A DNA stretch of 14,362 nt from Actinomycetota bacterium (GCA_023475715.1 JAMCVO010000088.1:1199-15560); one strand, 5' to 3'; shown: positions 7,085-14,362, counted from the stretch's first letter. Notes: a model not told the origin generated them from the sequence alone. Numbers and translations are program-made.

Positions 7085-7137
7085 TTTATAAAAAATATAA
7101 AATATATTACTTAAGGGGCAGGTAAGGAGTTTATAAG

Positions 7138-8625
7138 ATGAAGGAATTAAAACTTTTTATTAATAATAAATGGGTGGACTCATCAGATGGTAAGGTATTT
7201 AAGACTATCGATCCTTCAAAAAATGAAGAAATTGCCCAACTGCCTGTGGCTACACCTGAAGATGTAGACAATGCTGTAAAAGCTGCAAAAAATGCTTTCA
7301 CCAAAGGTGGCTGGCCGGAACTTGATGCAGATAAAAGAGCGGATTACATGTTAAAGGCGGCAGATATAATAAAAAGAAGGGCTAAAGAACTTGCTAGATG
7401 GGAGGCAATGGATGTAGGTAAAACCATAAGTGATGCAGAAAATACTGACATCCCTTACACGATAAGGGCATTTGAATATTTTGCAAATCTGGCAAGAGAA
7501 ATCAGGGGAGAAGTTATATCTATACCCGGGAGTAAAGTTTTTGATTATGTTACCTATGAACCATACGGAGTAGTAGGTGTAATAGTACCCTGGAATTACC
7601 CTATTCATATAGCAACAAGGTCATTGTGTCCTGCAATAGCAACAGGGAATACTGTAGTTTTAAAAGCTTCTTCACTTGCACCAGTAACCTGTACTCTTTT
7701 AGGGGAAATATTTTTAGAGGCTGGTTTTCCGGAAGGAATATTAAATGTGGTTTCAGGTCCTGGAGGATCAACCGGTAATGCAATAATTACTCACCCTGAT
7801 GTAAGCGTAATATCATTTACAGGTTCAGTGGAAGTTGGAAAAATGTTGATTAAAGCAACTACTGAAAATATTATTAAAAAGACTATTTTGGAATTGGGGG
7901 GGAAAGGTCCTTTTATAGCAGAGCCTGACTCTAAAGTTGATGAAGCTGTTAATTCTGTAATTTTAGGATTTTGCGTAATGCAGGGTGAAGTTTGTTGTGC
8001 ATCCACAAGGCTTTATTTGCATGAAGATATCTATGATGATTTTATGGATAAAATGGTAGCAAAAGTAAACAATATTAAATTAGGGGACACGATGGACCCA
8101 TCAACCCAGATGGGTTCCTTGATCAGTAGAGAACATTTGAAATTAGTAGACAGTTATGTAAAAGAAGCAATAAAAGATGGGGCAGAATTAGTATGTGGTG
8201 GTGAGCAGTATTCTGTTCCACCTTGTGATAAGGGCAGCTACTACAAACCTACTGTACTTGGAAATGTAAAAAATTCAATGAAATGTGTTAAAGAAGAAAT
8301 ATTCGGGCCAGTGCTATCAGTGATTAAATATAAAGATCTAAATGATGCTATAGATATGGCGAATGATAGTGAGTATTCTTTAGGTGCGACTATATGGAGC
8401 GAGAATATAAAAACATTATATTGGGCTGCAAAGAAATTAGATGCAGGTGTGGTCTGGATGAATACAAATATGAAGTCAAATATGGAAGCTCCTTATGGTG
8501 GTAATAAAAATAGTGGTTTTGGAAGGGAAAAAGGAATGATTGGATTAATGGAATATTTAAAAGTTAAGAATAATATTTTAAATGTCTCCAGAGAAGAGAG
8601 CAACCGCTTTAGCTTGAAATATTAA
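7138..8625 (+). CDS. aldehyde dehydrogenase family protein (NAD(P)-dependent)
   Basis: Full-length (495 residues) classical ALDH that oxidises an aldehyde to a carboxylate. Landmarks: VPWNYP with N153, LKASS with K176, FTGSVEVGK of the Rossmann loop, LELGGKGP with general base E252, and the nucleophile region QGEVCCASTR with C286. EEIFGPV and the C-terminal PYGGNKNSGFGRE are also present. The position that is Glu in strongly NAD-specific ALDHs (LKPAE) is Ser179 here, so NADP use is possible. The sequence resembles betaine-aldehyde and broad-range ALDHs and does not show the CoA-acylating type. A strong TAAGGAG precedes the ATG. The CoA-transferase genes begin 19 bp after its stop, so its acid product may be what they activate; that link is inference. 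Confidence 0.93.
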   Translation: MKELKLFINNKWVDSSDGKVFKTIDPSKNEEIAQLPVATPEDVDNAVKAAKNAFTKGGWPELDADKRADYMLKAADIIKRRAKELARWEAMDVGKTISDAENTDIPYTIRAFEYFANLAREIRGEVISIPGSKVFDYVTYEPYGVVGVIVPWNYPIHIATRSLCPAIATGNTVVLKASSLAPVTCTLLGEIFLEAGFPEGILNVVSGPGGSTGNAIITHPDVSVISFTGSVEVGKMLIKATTENIIKKTILELGGKGPFIAEPDSKVDEAVNSVILGFCVMQGEVCCASTRLYLHEDIYDDFMDKMVAKVNNIKLGDTMDPSTQMGSLISREHLKLVDSYVKEAIKDGAELVCGGEQYSVPPCDKGSYYKPTVLGNVKNSMKCVKEEIFGPVLSVIKYKDLNDAIDMANDSEYSLGATIWSENIKTLYWAAKKLDAGVVWMNTNMKSNMEAPYGGNKNSGFGREKGMIGLMEYLKVKNNILNVSREESNRFSLKY

Positions 8626-8644
8626 TTTTTGAAAGGTTAAAAAT

Positions 8645-9304
8645 ATGAAAAAACTTATTACCATTGAAGAAGCACTTAAAAAAGTTAAGGATGGTCAGGT
8701 TGTTATGATCGGCGGTTTTATGTCATGTGGAACTCCGGAGACAATTATTGATGCTATGGTTAAAAAAAGAGTCAAGGACTTGGTGGTCATCGCAAACGAC
8801 ACGGCAATACCGGGCAAGGGTATTGGTAAACTTATATCAAATAGACAAATAAAAAAGATATTTGCTTCACATATAGGTTTAAACAGAGAAACAGGAGAAC
8901 AAATAAATGAGGGAAATATAGAAGCAGAGTTTATACCCCAAGGAACACTTGCTGAAAGAATTCGATCAGCTGGTACAGGCTTAGGTGGAATATTAACTCC
9001 AATCGGTATCGGTACTATTGTAGAAAAAAATAAAAAAATTATAAAAACAAATGGTAAAAAATTTATTTTAGAGATGCCTCTGAAAGCAGATATCTCACTA
9101 ATTAAAGCTTTTAAAGCTGACATGTATGGTAATTTAATATACAAAAAATCTGAGAGGAATTTTAATCCAATTATGGCTATGGCATCAGAATATGTAATAG
9201 CAGAAGTTGAAGAGTTTTTAGATAACGAATATATTGACCCTGAAGTGGTCATAACCCCGGGACTTTTTATAGATGCAATAGTTTTAGGGGGTTACAATGG
9301 ATAA
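8645..9304 (+). CDS. 3-oxoacid/acyl CoA-transferase subunit A (AtoD/ScoA-like)
   Basis: The 219-residue protein is the alpha subunit of a two-gene family I CoA-transferase. Signatures are GGFMSCGTPE (23-32), ASHIGLNRETGEQ, FIPQGTLAERIRSAGTGLGG followed by LTPIGIGT, and the RNFNPIMAMA segment near 176-185. These enzymes move CoA between acyl-CoA and a free acid such as acetoacetate, butyrate or succinate through a glutamyl-CoA intermediate carried by subunit B. GAAAGG precedes the ATG. Its stop overlaps the start of subunit B by 8 bp, consistent with coupled, equimolar synthesis. Acceptor specificity cannot be read from the sequence. Confidence 0.94.
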   Translation: MKKLITIEEALKKVKDGQVVMIGGFMSCGTPETIIDAMVKKRVKDLVVIANDTAIPGKGIGKLISNRQIKKIFASHIGLNRETGEQINEGNIEAEFIPQGTLAERIRSAGTGLGGILTPIGIGTIVEKNKKIIKTNGKKFILEMPLKADISLIKAFKADMYGNLIYKKSERNFNPIMAMASEYVIAEVEEFLDNEYIDPEVVITPGLFIDAIVLGGYNG

Positions 9305-9959
9305 ACAGGAAAAAAGAATAATTATTGCTAAACGAATTGCTAAAGAACTAAAAGATGGAGACATTGTCAATCTTGGAATAGGACTGCCCACACTTGTGGC
9401 AGATTTTATTCCTGAAGGCATTGACATAATGTTTCAATCAGAAAATGGGTTTGTTGGATTAGGTCCGGTCCCTTATAAGGGAAATGAAGACTATAGTTTA
9501 GTAAATGCAGGAGGCCAACCGGTTACAATAAAATCAGGCGGTGCTTTTTTTGATAGTGCAACTTCATTTGCAATTATCCGGGGAGGCCATCTGGACACCA
9601 CAGTGCTAGGTGCCCTTGAAGTAGATCAAAAAGGTGATTTTTCCAGCTGGATGATACCAGGAAAACTTATTCCCGGGATGGGCGGAGCAATGGATCTTGC
9701 GGTCGGAGCAAAAAGAGTGATAATCGCTATGGAACACCTTACAAAAGAAGGAAAACCAAAAATATTAAAGAAATGCACCCTTCCATTAACTGCAAAAGAA
9801 GAGGTGGATCTAATAGTAACCGATATGGGTGTTTTTAGTATAACCACCAAAGGTTTATTGTTGATTGAAATTTCATCCGGATGCACATTGGATAATATCA
9901 TCGCCGCTACTGATGCTGATCTAATTATTTCAGATAAATTAATTGAAATGAATTATTGA
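9297..9959 (+). CDS. 3-oxoacid/acyl CoA-transferase subunit B (AtoA/ScoB-like)
   Basis: Beta subunit (220 residues) that pairs with the preceding gene. The active-site glutamate is E49 in QSENGFVGLGP, the residue forming the enzyme-CoA thioester. Other family blocks follow: VNLGIGLPTLVADFIP (24-39), AGGQPVT, an SFAIIRGGHLD segment with GALEVD, and IPGKLIPGMGGAMDL. Length matches AtoA/ScoB. It probably forms an A2B2 cytoplasmic enzyme. In this locus it could activate the acid made by the aldehyde dehydrogenase or exchange CoA onto acetoacetate-like ring-cleavage products; both are inferences. Confidence 0.94.
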   Translation: MDKQEKRIIIAKRIAKELKDGDIVNLGIGLPTLVADFIPEGIDIMFQSENGFVGLGPVPYKGNEDYSLVNAGGQPVTIKSGGAFFDSATSFAIIRGGHLDTTVLGALEVDQKGDFSSWMIPGKLIPGMGGAMDLAVGAKRVIIAMEHLTKEGKPKILKKCTLPLTAKEEVDLIVTDMGVFSITTKGLLLIEISSGCTLDNIIAATDADLIISDKLIEMNY

Positions 9960-10036
9960 TAAATAAATTGGGAATATGAATATTTGGTACAAGTTTTTAA
10001 GTTAAAATTAACAATAATTTAAAAAGGGGGCAGATT

Positions 10037-10810
10037 GTGCAAATGCTAAAAAATAAAAGACTTGAGGGTAAGGTATCGATCGTAACTGGAGCAGGCAGGG
10101 GAATTGGGGAAGCAATTGCCTTAAGGTATGGCATTGAAGGTTCAAAAGTTGTTATAGTTGATATTGAAGACTCGGGAATGGATGTTTCCAAAGAAATTAT
10201 AAAAAATGGCGGTGTATCAATATTTATTAAGGCAGATTTAGCAAAACCGGCAGATATAGATAAATTAGAGCAAAAAGTATTAGACGAATACGGGACGATT
10301 GATATTTTAGTAAATAATGCAGGGGTTGCAGTTAAAAAACCTATTACAGAGTGTACTTTAGAAGATTGGGATTTTGTTCATAATTTAGATATGAGAGGTC
10401 TGTGGTATTTAACCAGGGCCGTAACAAAAACAATGATAAAAAAAAGAAGTGGAAAAATTATAAACATTGCCTCAATAACCGGAGTAGTAGGGTATGTGGA
10501 TCAATCAATATATGCTGCTGCCAAAGGTGGCGTAGTTAATTTGACCAGGGAATTAGGTATTGAGTTAGCTCCTCATGGAATAAATGTAAATGCTATTTGT
10601 CCAGGAATAACTGATACCCCGATTTATGAATCATTTAATTTTTCTCTGAAGAAAAAAGAAAATGCAGAAGGATTTTTAAAAGATATACCAATAAATAGAA
10701 TAGGTAATCCTGAAGACATAGCTGGTGCTGCTTTGTTTTTGGCATCTGGCGATTCAGATTATGTGGTAGGTGCAATCTTGATGGTAGATGGCGGATGGGT
10801 TGCGCATTAA
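10037..10810 (+). CDS. SDR family NAD-dependent oxidoreductase (copy 1)
   Basis: Classical short-chain dehydrogenase, 257 residues. The cofactor loop T17-G-A-G-R-G-I-G24 and acidic D42 at the end of strand 2 indicate NAD preference. N93-N-A-G96 follows, and the catalytic residues are S146, Y159 and K163 (YAAAK). The C-terminal NRIGNPEDIAGAALFLASG and VDGG are typical. It starts with GTG after an AAAAAGGGGG stretch; ATG 10043 is possible. It interconverts a secondary alcohol and a ketone, substrate unknown. It is clearly more similar to the SDR at 13717 than to the one at 11870: both have RL-x-GKV near the N-terminus, IALRY, TREL-x-x-ELAP and an F/I-NF-x-L-x-x-KEN loop over the active site. 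That suggests duplication with related substrates. Confidence 0.92.
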   Translation: MQMLKNKRLEGKVSIVTGAGRGIGEAIALRYGIEGSKVVIVDIEDSGMDVSKEIIKNGGVSIFIKADLAKPADIDKLEQKVLDEYGTIDILVNNAGVAVKKPITECTLEDWDFVHNLDMRGLWYLTRAVTKTMIKKRSGKIINIASITGVVGYVDQSIYAAAKGGVVNLTRELGIELAPHGINVNAICPGITDTPIYESFNFSLKKKENAEGFLKDIPINRIGNPEDIAGAALFLASGDSDYVVGAILMVDGGWVAH

Positions 10811-10847
10811 TTAATAACGTTAAGAATATATTTTTAAAGGATAAAAA

Positions 10848-11855
10848 ATGAAACAGGCACTTACTACAAAAGTTGGTGAAATTATTCTTGAAGAAGTTCC
10901 AGATCCCGTCATTGGCAAAGAAGAAGCTATAATAACTGTAAAATCAGTCGGAATCTGTAATTCTGATATTGCACCCTTTAAGGGAGAATTGTTGTATATC
11001 TGTCCTCTTCCCTATGTAATGGGGCATGAATTTGGTGGAATAATCAAAGAGATAAATAGTAAAAGTAATAAATTTAAAATTGGAGATAAGGTAGCTGTTT
11101 ATCCGGAGCAAAATTGCGGTGAATGTTATTATTGCAAAAATGAAATGGAGATACTTTGTCCTAATCAGATATTATTCGGTTCACCGAAGAAAAGTGGTGG
11201 GTTATCAGAATTTATAGCAGTACCAATTGAAAATCTTGTAAAGCTTGGCGATTCTTTCAAAATAGAATATGCAGGATTGATTGAACCAGCAGCAGTTGCT
11301 AATCATACAATAGGTAAATATAAAAATATAAATGCAGTAATTGTCGGTGTCGGTGGGATTGGATCAATAATGTGCCAGATCTTAAAATATAATAATTGTA
11401 AATCTATTGCAACAGATATAGACGATAGAGCTTTAAGCAACGCTAAAAGTTTAGGCGCAGATATAGTAATAAATATAAAAGATGAAAATATTTATAAAAA
11501 AATAACCGATTATCTTGGAAATGAAAAAGTTGATGTGGTAGTTCTTACTCATTTAAACCAGTTCAATCTTGATTTTGCTTTAGAAATTGTAAGAAAAGGC
11601 GGTACAATCATTGAAATGGCAACACCGGAAGGGAATTATCTATTAGATTTTAAAAAACTTTTTTTCAAGGCTATAAAACTAAAAGGTAGCATTTGTTATA
11701 GCAAGAATGAATTTACAGAAGCAGCAAAGTTGATTGAAAAGAGAGCTATTGAAGCTGAAAAAATTATAACAAAAATGTTTCCTCTTAAAGAAGTTGAGGA
11801 AGCCTTCAATTATAAAGCGAATAATTTTGCGTTAAAAGTGATAATTACAAATTAA
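10848..11855 (+). CDS. zinc-dependent alcohol/polyol dehydrogenase (MDR superfamily)
   Basis: Intact 335-residue medium-chain dehydrogenase of the sorbitol/threonine dehydrogenase type. Catalytic zinc ligands are C37, H60-E61 and E146 (LIEPAAVANH); the structural zinc site C90, C93, C96 and C104 is complete. The Rossmann loop is G167-V-G-G-I-G172, and D190 near the end of strand 2 favours NAD. It probably oxidises a secondary hydroxyl of a polyol, sugar acid or amino alcohol. The RBS is AAAGGAT and the gene lies 37 bp after an SDR and 14 bp before another, within one apparent operon. It is not closely similar to the truncated dehydrogenase at 842, so that remnant is not its recent duplicate. 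Confidence 0.92.
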   Translation: MKQALTTKVGEIILEEVPDPVIGKEEAIITVKSVGICNSDIAPFKGELLYICPLPYVMGHEFGGIIKEINSKSNKFKIGDKVAVYPEQNCGECYYCKNEMEILCPNQILFGSPKKSGGLSEFIAVPIENLVKLGDSFKIEYAGLIEPAAVANHTIGKYKNINAVIVGVGGIGSIMCQILKYNNCKSIATDIDDRALSNAKSLGADIVINIKDENIYKKITDYLGNEKVDVVVLTHLNQFNLDFALEIVRKGGTIIEMATPEGNYLLDFKKLFFKAIKLKGSICYSKNEFTEAAKLIEKRAIEAEKIITKMFPLKEVEEAFNYKANNFALKVIITN

Positions 11856-11869
11856 CCTGGGAGAAAAAA

Positions 11870-12625
11870 ATGTTACTTCAAAACAAAGTATCTATTATTA
11901 CAGGCGGAGCCAAAGGTATTGGAAAAGCTATTGCAGAAGTTTTTGCAAAAGAGGGTTCAACAGTGGTAATTGCTGATATTGATAAAGATGAAGCTTTAAA
12001 GACAGCGGAAGAGATAAAAAACTCAGTAAAAGTAAAAACGCTTGCATTAAGAGTTGATGTTTCAAATAAGAAAAGTGTTGACTCTATGATTAAAAAAACC
12101 ATTGATGAATTTGGTCAGATAGATATATTGGTTAATAATGCCGGAACTCAGAAACCAACTCCTTTTTTAGATTTTACTGAAGAACTATGGGATAGAATAA
12201 TTGATATTAACTTAAAAGGAACTTTCCTATGCTCGCAGGCAGCGGCTAAGGAAATGGTCAAAAGGAAATACGGAAAGATAATCAATATTTCTTCATGCTC
12301 AGCGAAACATCCTAATCCCGGAGAAACAGCATATGGTGCTTCTAAGGCCGGAATGTTAGCATTAACACGTGATAATGCGTTTGAGCTAGGCATTCATGGT
12401 ATAAATGTTAATGCCATTCTTCCCGGAATAACTGATACTGAGCTTACAAGGAGACAGATACTTAATAAAGAAACAGAACCAATATGGATAGAAAGAACAG
12501 CACTTAAAAAAATTGGTAAACCTGAAGATCAGGCAAAAGTTGCACTTTTTCTTGCTTCAAATCTATCAGACCATATAACTGGTGAAGGAATTATTGTGTC
12601 CGCCGGTGAAGTTATGGGTCAATAG
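11870..12625 (+). CDS. SDR family NAD-dependent oxidoreductase (copy 2)
   Basis: Classical SDR of 251 residues: T11-G-G-A-K-G-I-G18 cofactor loop, D36 for NAD preference, an NNAG motif, and active-site S142, Y155 and K159 (YGASK). KIGKPEDQAKVALFLAS and the TGEGIIVSAGE terminus follow; the usual VDGG is replaced by VSAGE. Its substrate loop (TELTRRQILN) differs from those of the other two SDRs here, suggesting a different substrate. The RBS GGGAG sits right after the preceding gene, with which it is surely co-transcribed. It ends the 3381-12625 gene run; the next gene follows a 291-bp regulatory gap. Reaction on a hydroxyl/keto pair; specific substrate unknown. Confidence 0.92.
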   Translation: MLLQNKVSIITGGAKGIGKAIAEVFAKEGSTVVIADIDKDEALKTAEEIKNSVKVKTLALRVDVSNKKSVDSMIKKTIDEFGQIDILVNNAGTQKPTPFLDFTEELWDRIIDINLKGTFLCSQAAAKEMVKRKYGKIINISSCSAKHPNPGETAYGASKAGMLALTRDNAFELGIHGINVNAILPGITDTELTRRQILNKETEPIWIERTALKKIGKPEDQAKVALFLASNLSDHITGEGIIVSAGEVMGQ

Positions 12626-12652
12626 GTATTTATAACATAATTAAAAATTATT

Positions 12653-12694
12653 AGGCTGCTTTCTTAAAAAATATTCAATTTACGGTAAATTAAG
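12653..12694 (+). repeat. intergenic repeat copy 2 (related to 2391-2438)
   Basis: This stretch begins 28 bases after the SDR stop and repeats, in order, the blocks GCTG, TTTCTTAAAAA, ATATTCA, TTACGGT and AAATTAAG seen at 2391-2438, with a ~7-base gap relative to that copy. It lies immediately upstream of the operator/promoter region. It may be a shared regulatory element, a transcript 3'-end signal or a relic of duplication of intergenic DNA. Confidence 0.5.
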
Positions 12695-12701
12695 GATGAA
12701 T

Positions 12702-12745
12702 AATTTAAACGTTTTATTGACATAAGAATTTAAACGTTTTAAAAT
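12702..12745 (+). promoter_or_regulatory. strong sigma-70 promoter with two LacI-type operator-like repeats
   Basis: TTGACA (12717-12722), a 17-base spacer and TAAAAT (12740-12745) form a near-consensus promoter. The 15-base word AATTTAAACGTTTTA occurs twice, at 12702-12716 and 12727-12741, 25 bp apart. One copy abuts the -35 and the other fills the spacer and touches the -10. Each centres on the palindrome AAACGTTT (12707-12714 and 12732-12739), the CG-centred core typical of LacI-family operators. Repressor binding here would block polymerase. No LacI-family gene is in the window. The promoter reads towards the cyclase gene at 12917. Confidence 0.7.
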
Positions 12746-12821
12746 ATTTTTTAATAATTAAAATAATAATAAAAAAGTAATATTTGCCAGAAAGCATTAT
12801 TTTAAAAAAAATAGGAAAATC

Positions 12822-12875
12822 ATGGAAAATCAACATATTAAGAGGACATTCTTATATTTTTTAAAATTATTATGA
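12822..12875 (+). other. possible 17-codon leader ORF upstream of the cyclase gene
   Basis: An ATG with a well-spaced AGGAA opens 17 codons (MENQHIKRTFLYFLKLL, then TGA) between the predicted promoter and the cyclase start. A 7-bp AT-only hairpin (12879-12885 with 12890-12896, loop TTTG) follows, just before the cyclase Shine-Dalgarno. It could be a leader peptide, but short frames like this arise easily by chance. Confidence 0.2.
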
Positions 12876-12916
12876 GTAAATAATTTTTGAATTATTAATC
12901 ATATCAAGGAGCAATA

Positions 12917-13672
12917 ATGCAAAAATATAAATTGTACGACCTCTCTCATCCATGGGGATTTGGCTGTCCTCTATGGCCATATTTTCCGGATATCGAAATT
13001 AAGCGTTTTCACACGCATGCAAAATCAGGAGTACTTTCCCAGCAGATTACAACATTCATGCACTGCACAACCCATGCTGATTCACCTGCACATGTTATAG
13101 AGGGCGAAAGATTCACTGACGAGATACCTCTTGACAGTTATTACGGAACAGGTGTTGTTGTAAGCATTCCAAAAGACAGGTGGGAAGTAATAACAGCTAA
13201 AGACCTTGAAAAAGCAAGGCCTAAAATAGAAAAGGACGATATTGTAATAATAAATACAGGATGGCACAAATACTGGGGTGATAACAGGACATATTTCTGT
13301 TATTCACCTGGGCTTTATGAAGAAGCAGGACACTGGTTTGTGGAAAAAGGAGTAAAGGCAGTTGGAGTAGACAATCAGGCACTTGATCATCCGCTGGGAA
13401 CACCGATAGCAAATCATGGCACGGGTCCCCTGGTTCCGGATGTTATAAAGGATTATAGGGAAGAATTTGGCAGGGAAGCAAAGGTAGATTTTCCTAAATG
13501 GGAACCCTGCCACAGACTGCTTCTCGGTAATGGAATTATGGGATGGGAAAATGTCGGCGGAGATATTGATATGGTAACAGGAAAAAGAGTAACTATAATG
13601 GGATTTCCATGGAGATGGACAAAAGGCGATGGTTCAATAGTAAGACTTGTTGCAAAGTTAGACGAAGAATGA
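12917..13672 (+). CDS. cyclase family protein (kynurenine formamidase/isatin hydrolase-like metal hydrolase)
   Basis: The 251-residue protein belongs to the cyclase family (PF04199-type), Mn/Zn-dependent hydrolases that open formamide, lactam or ring carbonyl bonds. It starts with the typical YDLSHPWG. It carries the metal motif H49-C-T-T-H53-A-D55-S-P-A-H59, a variant of HxGTHxDxPxH with Thr51 in place of Gly. Downstream are IVIINTGWHKYW and GVKAVGVDNQALDHP, where the family places further active-site residues. A strong AAGGAG precedes the ATG. It is the first gene after the operator-bearing promoter, followed 44 bp later by an SDR. The pair could oxidise or reduce a cyclic substrate and hydrolyse the resulting ketone or lactone. 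Substrate not determinable; soluble cytoplasmic enzyme, no signal peptide. Confidence 0.87.
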   Translation: MQKYKLYDLSHPWGFGCPLWPYFPDIEIKRFHTHAKSGVLSQQITTFMHCTTHADSPAHVIEGERFTDEIPLDSYYGTGVVVSIPKDRWEVITAKDLEKARPKIEKDDIVIINTGWHKYWGDNRTYFCYSPGLYEEAGHWFVEKGVKAVGVDNQALDHPLGTPIANHGTGPLVPDVIKDYREEFGREAKVDFPKWEPCHRLLLGNGIMGWENVGGDIDMVTGKRVTIMGFPWRWTKGDGSIVRLVAKLDEE

Positions 13673-13716
13673 GGCCAATGAAATTTTTCTTATTAATTAA
13701 TTAGTGAGGTATTAAA

Positions 13717-14362
13717 ATGCAAAAATATGAAGATAAAAGACTTTCCGGTAAGGTGGCCATAATAACCGGCGGTGCAAGGGGCATAGGAAAAGGTATTGCC
13801 TTAAGATATGCAGCTGAAGGAGCAAAAATTGTAATAGCCGATCTTAAAGAAAAAGAGGCAGCCCAGACCTTAGATGAGCTTAAAAAAATTGGAACCCAGG
13901 CTGTATTTGTGAAAACAGATGTAACTGATAATGGATCCATTACCAGTATGGTAAAAGAGACTGTAGATAAGCTTGGCAAAATTGATATTTTGGTTAATAA
14001 TGCAGGGATTTCGCTTATGCGTAAAATCACAGAAGCATCTGAGGAAGACTGGGATAAATTAAATAGCGTTAACCTAAAAGGTTTATGGCTGTGCACCAGG
14101 GCTGTAGTACCTGAGATGATAAAAAACAGTTACGGTAAAATCATAAACATTTCATCAATCTCAGGTCTTGTTGGATATAAATGGGAATCCATCTACTGCT
14201 CTACAAAGGGTGGAGTTATAAACATGACAAGAGAACTTGCGGTAGAGCTTGCTCCATTTAACATATATGTAAATTGTATCTGTCCGGGAATTATCGAAAC
14301 ACCTCTTTATAAAGACATAAATTTTCCACTGGATAATAAGGAAAATCTTGAGCATATCTTAA
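13717..14362 (+). CDS. SDR family NAD-dependent oxidoreductase (copy 3), 3'-truncated by window edge
   Basis: The frame opens at ATG 13717 after GTGAGGT and runs without a stop to the window end, giving 215 of an expected ~255 residues. It has the cofactor loop T-G-G-A-R-G-I-G starting at residue 17, D42 for NAD preference, an NNAG motif, and S147, Y160 and K164 (YCSTK). CICPGIIETPLY and an NFPLDNKEN loop follow. This is the nearest relative in the window of the SDR at 10037, sharing many local motifs and the same N-terminal extension. Its start also resembles that of the preceding cyclase (both read MQKY). Co-transcription with the cyclase from the 12717 promoter is likely. The missing C-terminus lies beyond the window; nothing suggests it is broken. 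Confidence 0.92.
   Translation, partial: MQKYEDKRLSGKVAIITGGARGIGKGIALRYAAEGAKIVIADLKEKEAAQTLDELKKIGTQAVFVKTDVTDNGSITSMVKETVDKLGKIDILVNNAGISLMRKITEASEEDWDKLNSVNLKGLWLCTRAVVPEMIKNSYGKIINISSISGLVGYKWESIYCSTKGGVINMTRELAVELAPFNIYVNCICPGIIETPLYKDINFPLDNKENLEHIL

Noticed and set aside
8695..9252. 185-codon open frame on the - strand
   Set aside because: Fully antisense to CoA-transferase subunit A, whose motifs are unambiguous; no recognisable domain or ribosome site.
10815..10822. TAACGTTA palindrome between the SDR and MDR genes, similar to the AAACGTTT core
   Set aside because: An 8-bp match with no second copy and no promoter boxes around it is expected by chance in AT-rich DNA.
13701..14096. 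131-codon open frame on the - strand
   Set aside because: Antisense to the third SDR, whose catalytic motifs are clear on the + strand.

Overview
The window is strongly AT-rich, and every credible gene is on the + strand, closely packed and mostly preceded by AAGGA/GGAG-type ribosome binding sites. The GlpA-type FAD oxidoreductase/DUF1667 pair, the many dehydrogenases and the CoA-transferase fit a fermentative anaerobe. A Clostridia-like Firmicute or an AT-rich candidate phylum such as Atribacterota is plausible, but there is no rRNA or other taxonomic marker, so this is a guess. No tRNA, CRISPR array, insertion sequence, transporter or phage gene was seen.

Layout. (a) 2-732: the C-terminal end of a FAD-dependent oxidoreductase, overlapping by 4 bp a small DUF1667 cysteine protein; this is the tail of an upstream operon. 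(b) 842-1381: a zinc alcohol dehydrogenase broken after its GroES-like domain. (c) 1447-2376: a xylose-isomerase-like TIM-barrel sugar isomerase/epimerase. (d) 2377-3266: a control region with an inverted repeat and a promoter, then a GntR/FCD regulator. (e) 3381-12625: a run of catabolic genes: IolB-like isomerase, creatininase-family hydrolase, RraA-family aldolase/decarboxylase-like protein, D-2-hydroxyacid dehydrogenase, aldehyde dehydrogenase, CoA-transferase subunits A and B, SDR, zinc-dependent MDR dehydrogenase and a second SDR. (f) 12626-12916: a regulatory gap with a near-consensus sigma-70 promoter, TTGACA-N17-TAAAAT, and two copies of a 15-bp AAACGTTT-centred operator-like element. 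(g) 12917-14362: a cyclase-family metal hydrolase and a third SDR that runs off the window.

How they may work together (inference). The content reads as one carbon-catabolic locus for a hydroxylated, probably cyclic or sugar-acid-like substrate. SDR and MDR dehydrogenases would oxidise hydroxyls, the IolB-like and TIM-barrel isomerases would rearrange the carbon skeleton, and the cyclase- and creatininase-family hydrolases would open ring, lactone or amide bonds. The RraA-like protein would cleave or decarboxylate a keto acid, and the aldehyde dehydrogenase and CoA-transferase would feed the products into CoA-linked fermentation. The set matches no standard pathway that I recognise: an IolB homologue is present, but IolC, IolD, IolE and IolG are not seen. 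The FCD regulator and the LacI-type operators at the second promoter suggest substrate-induced control. The substrate cannot be read from sequence alone.
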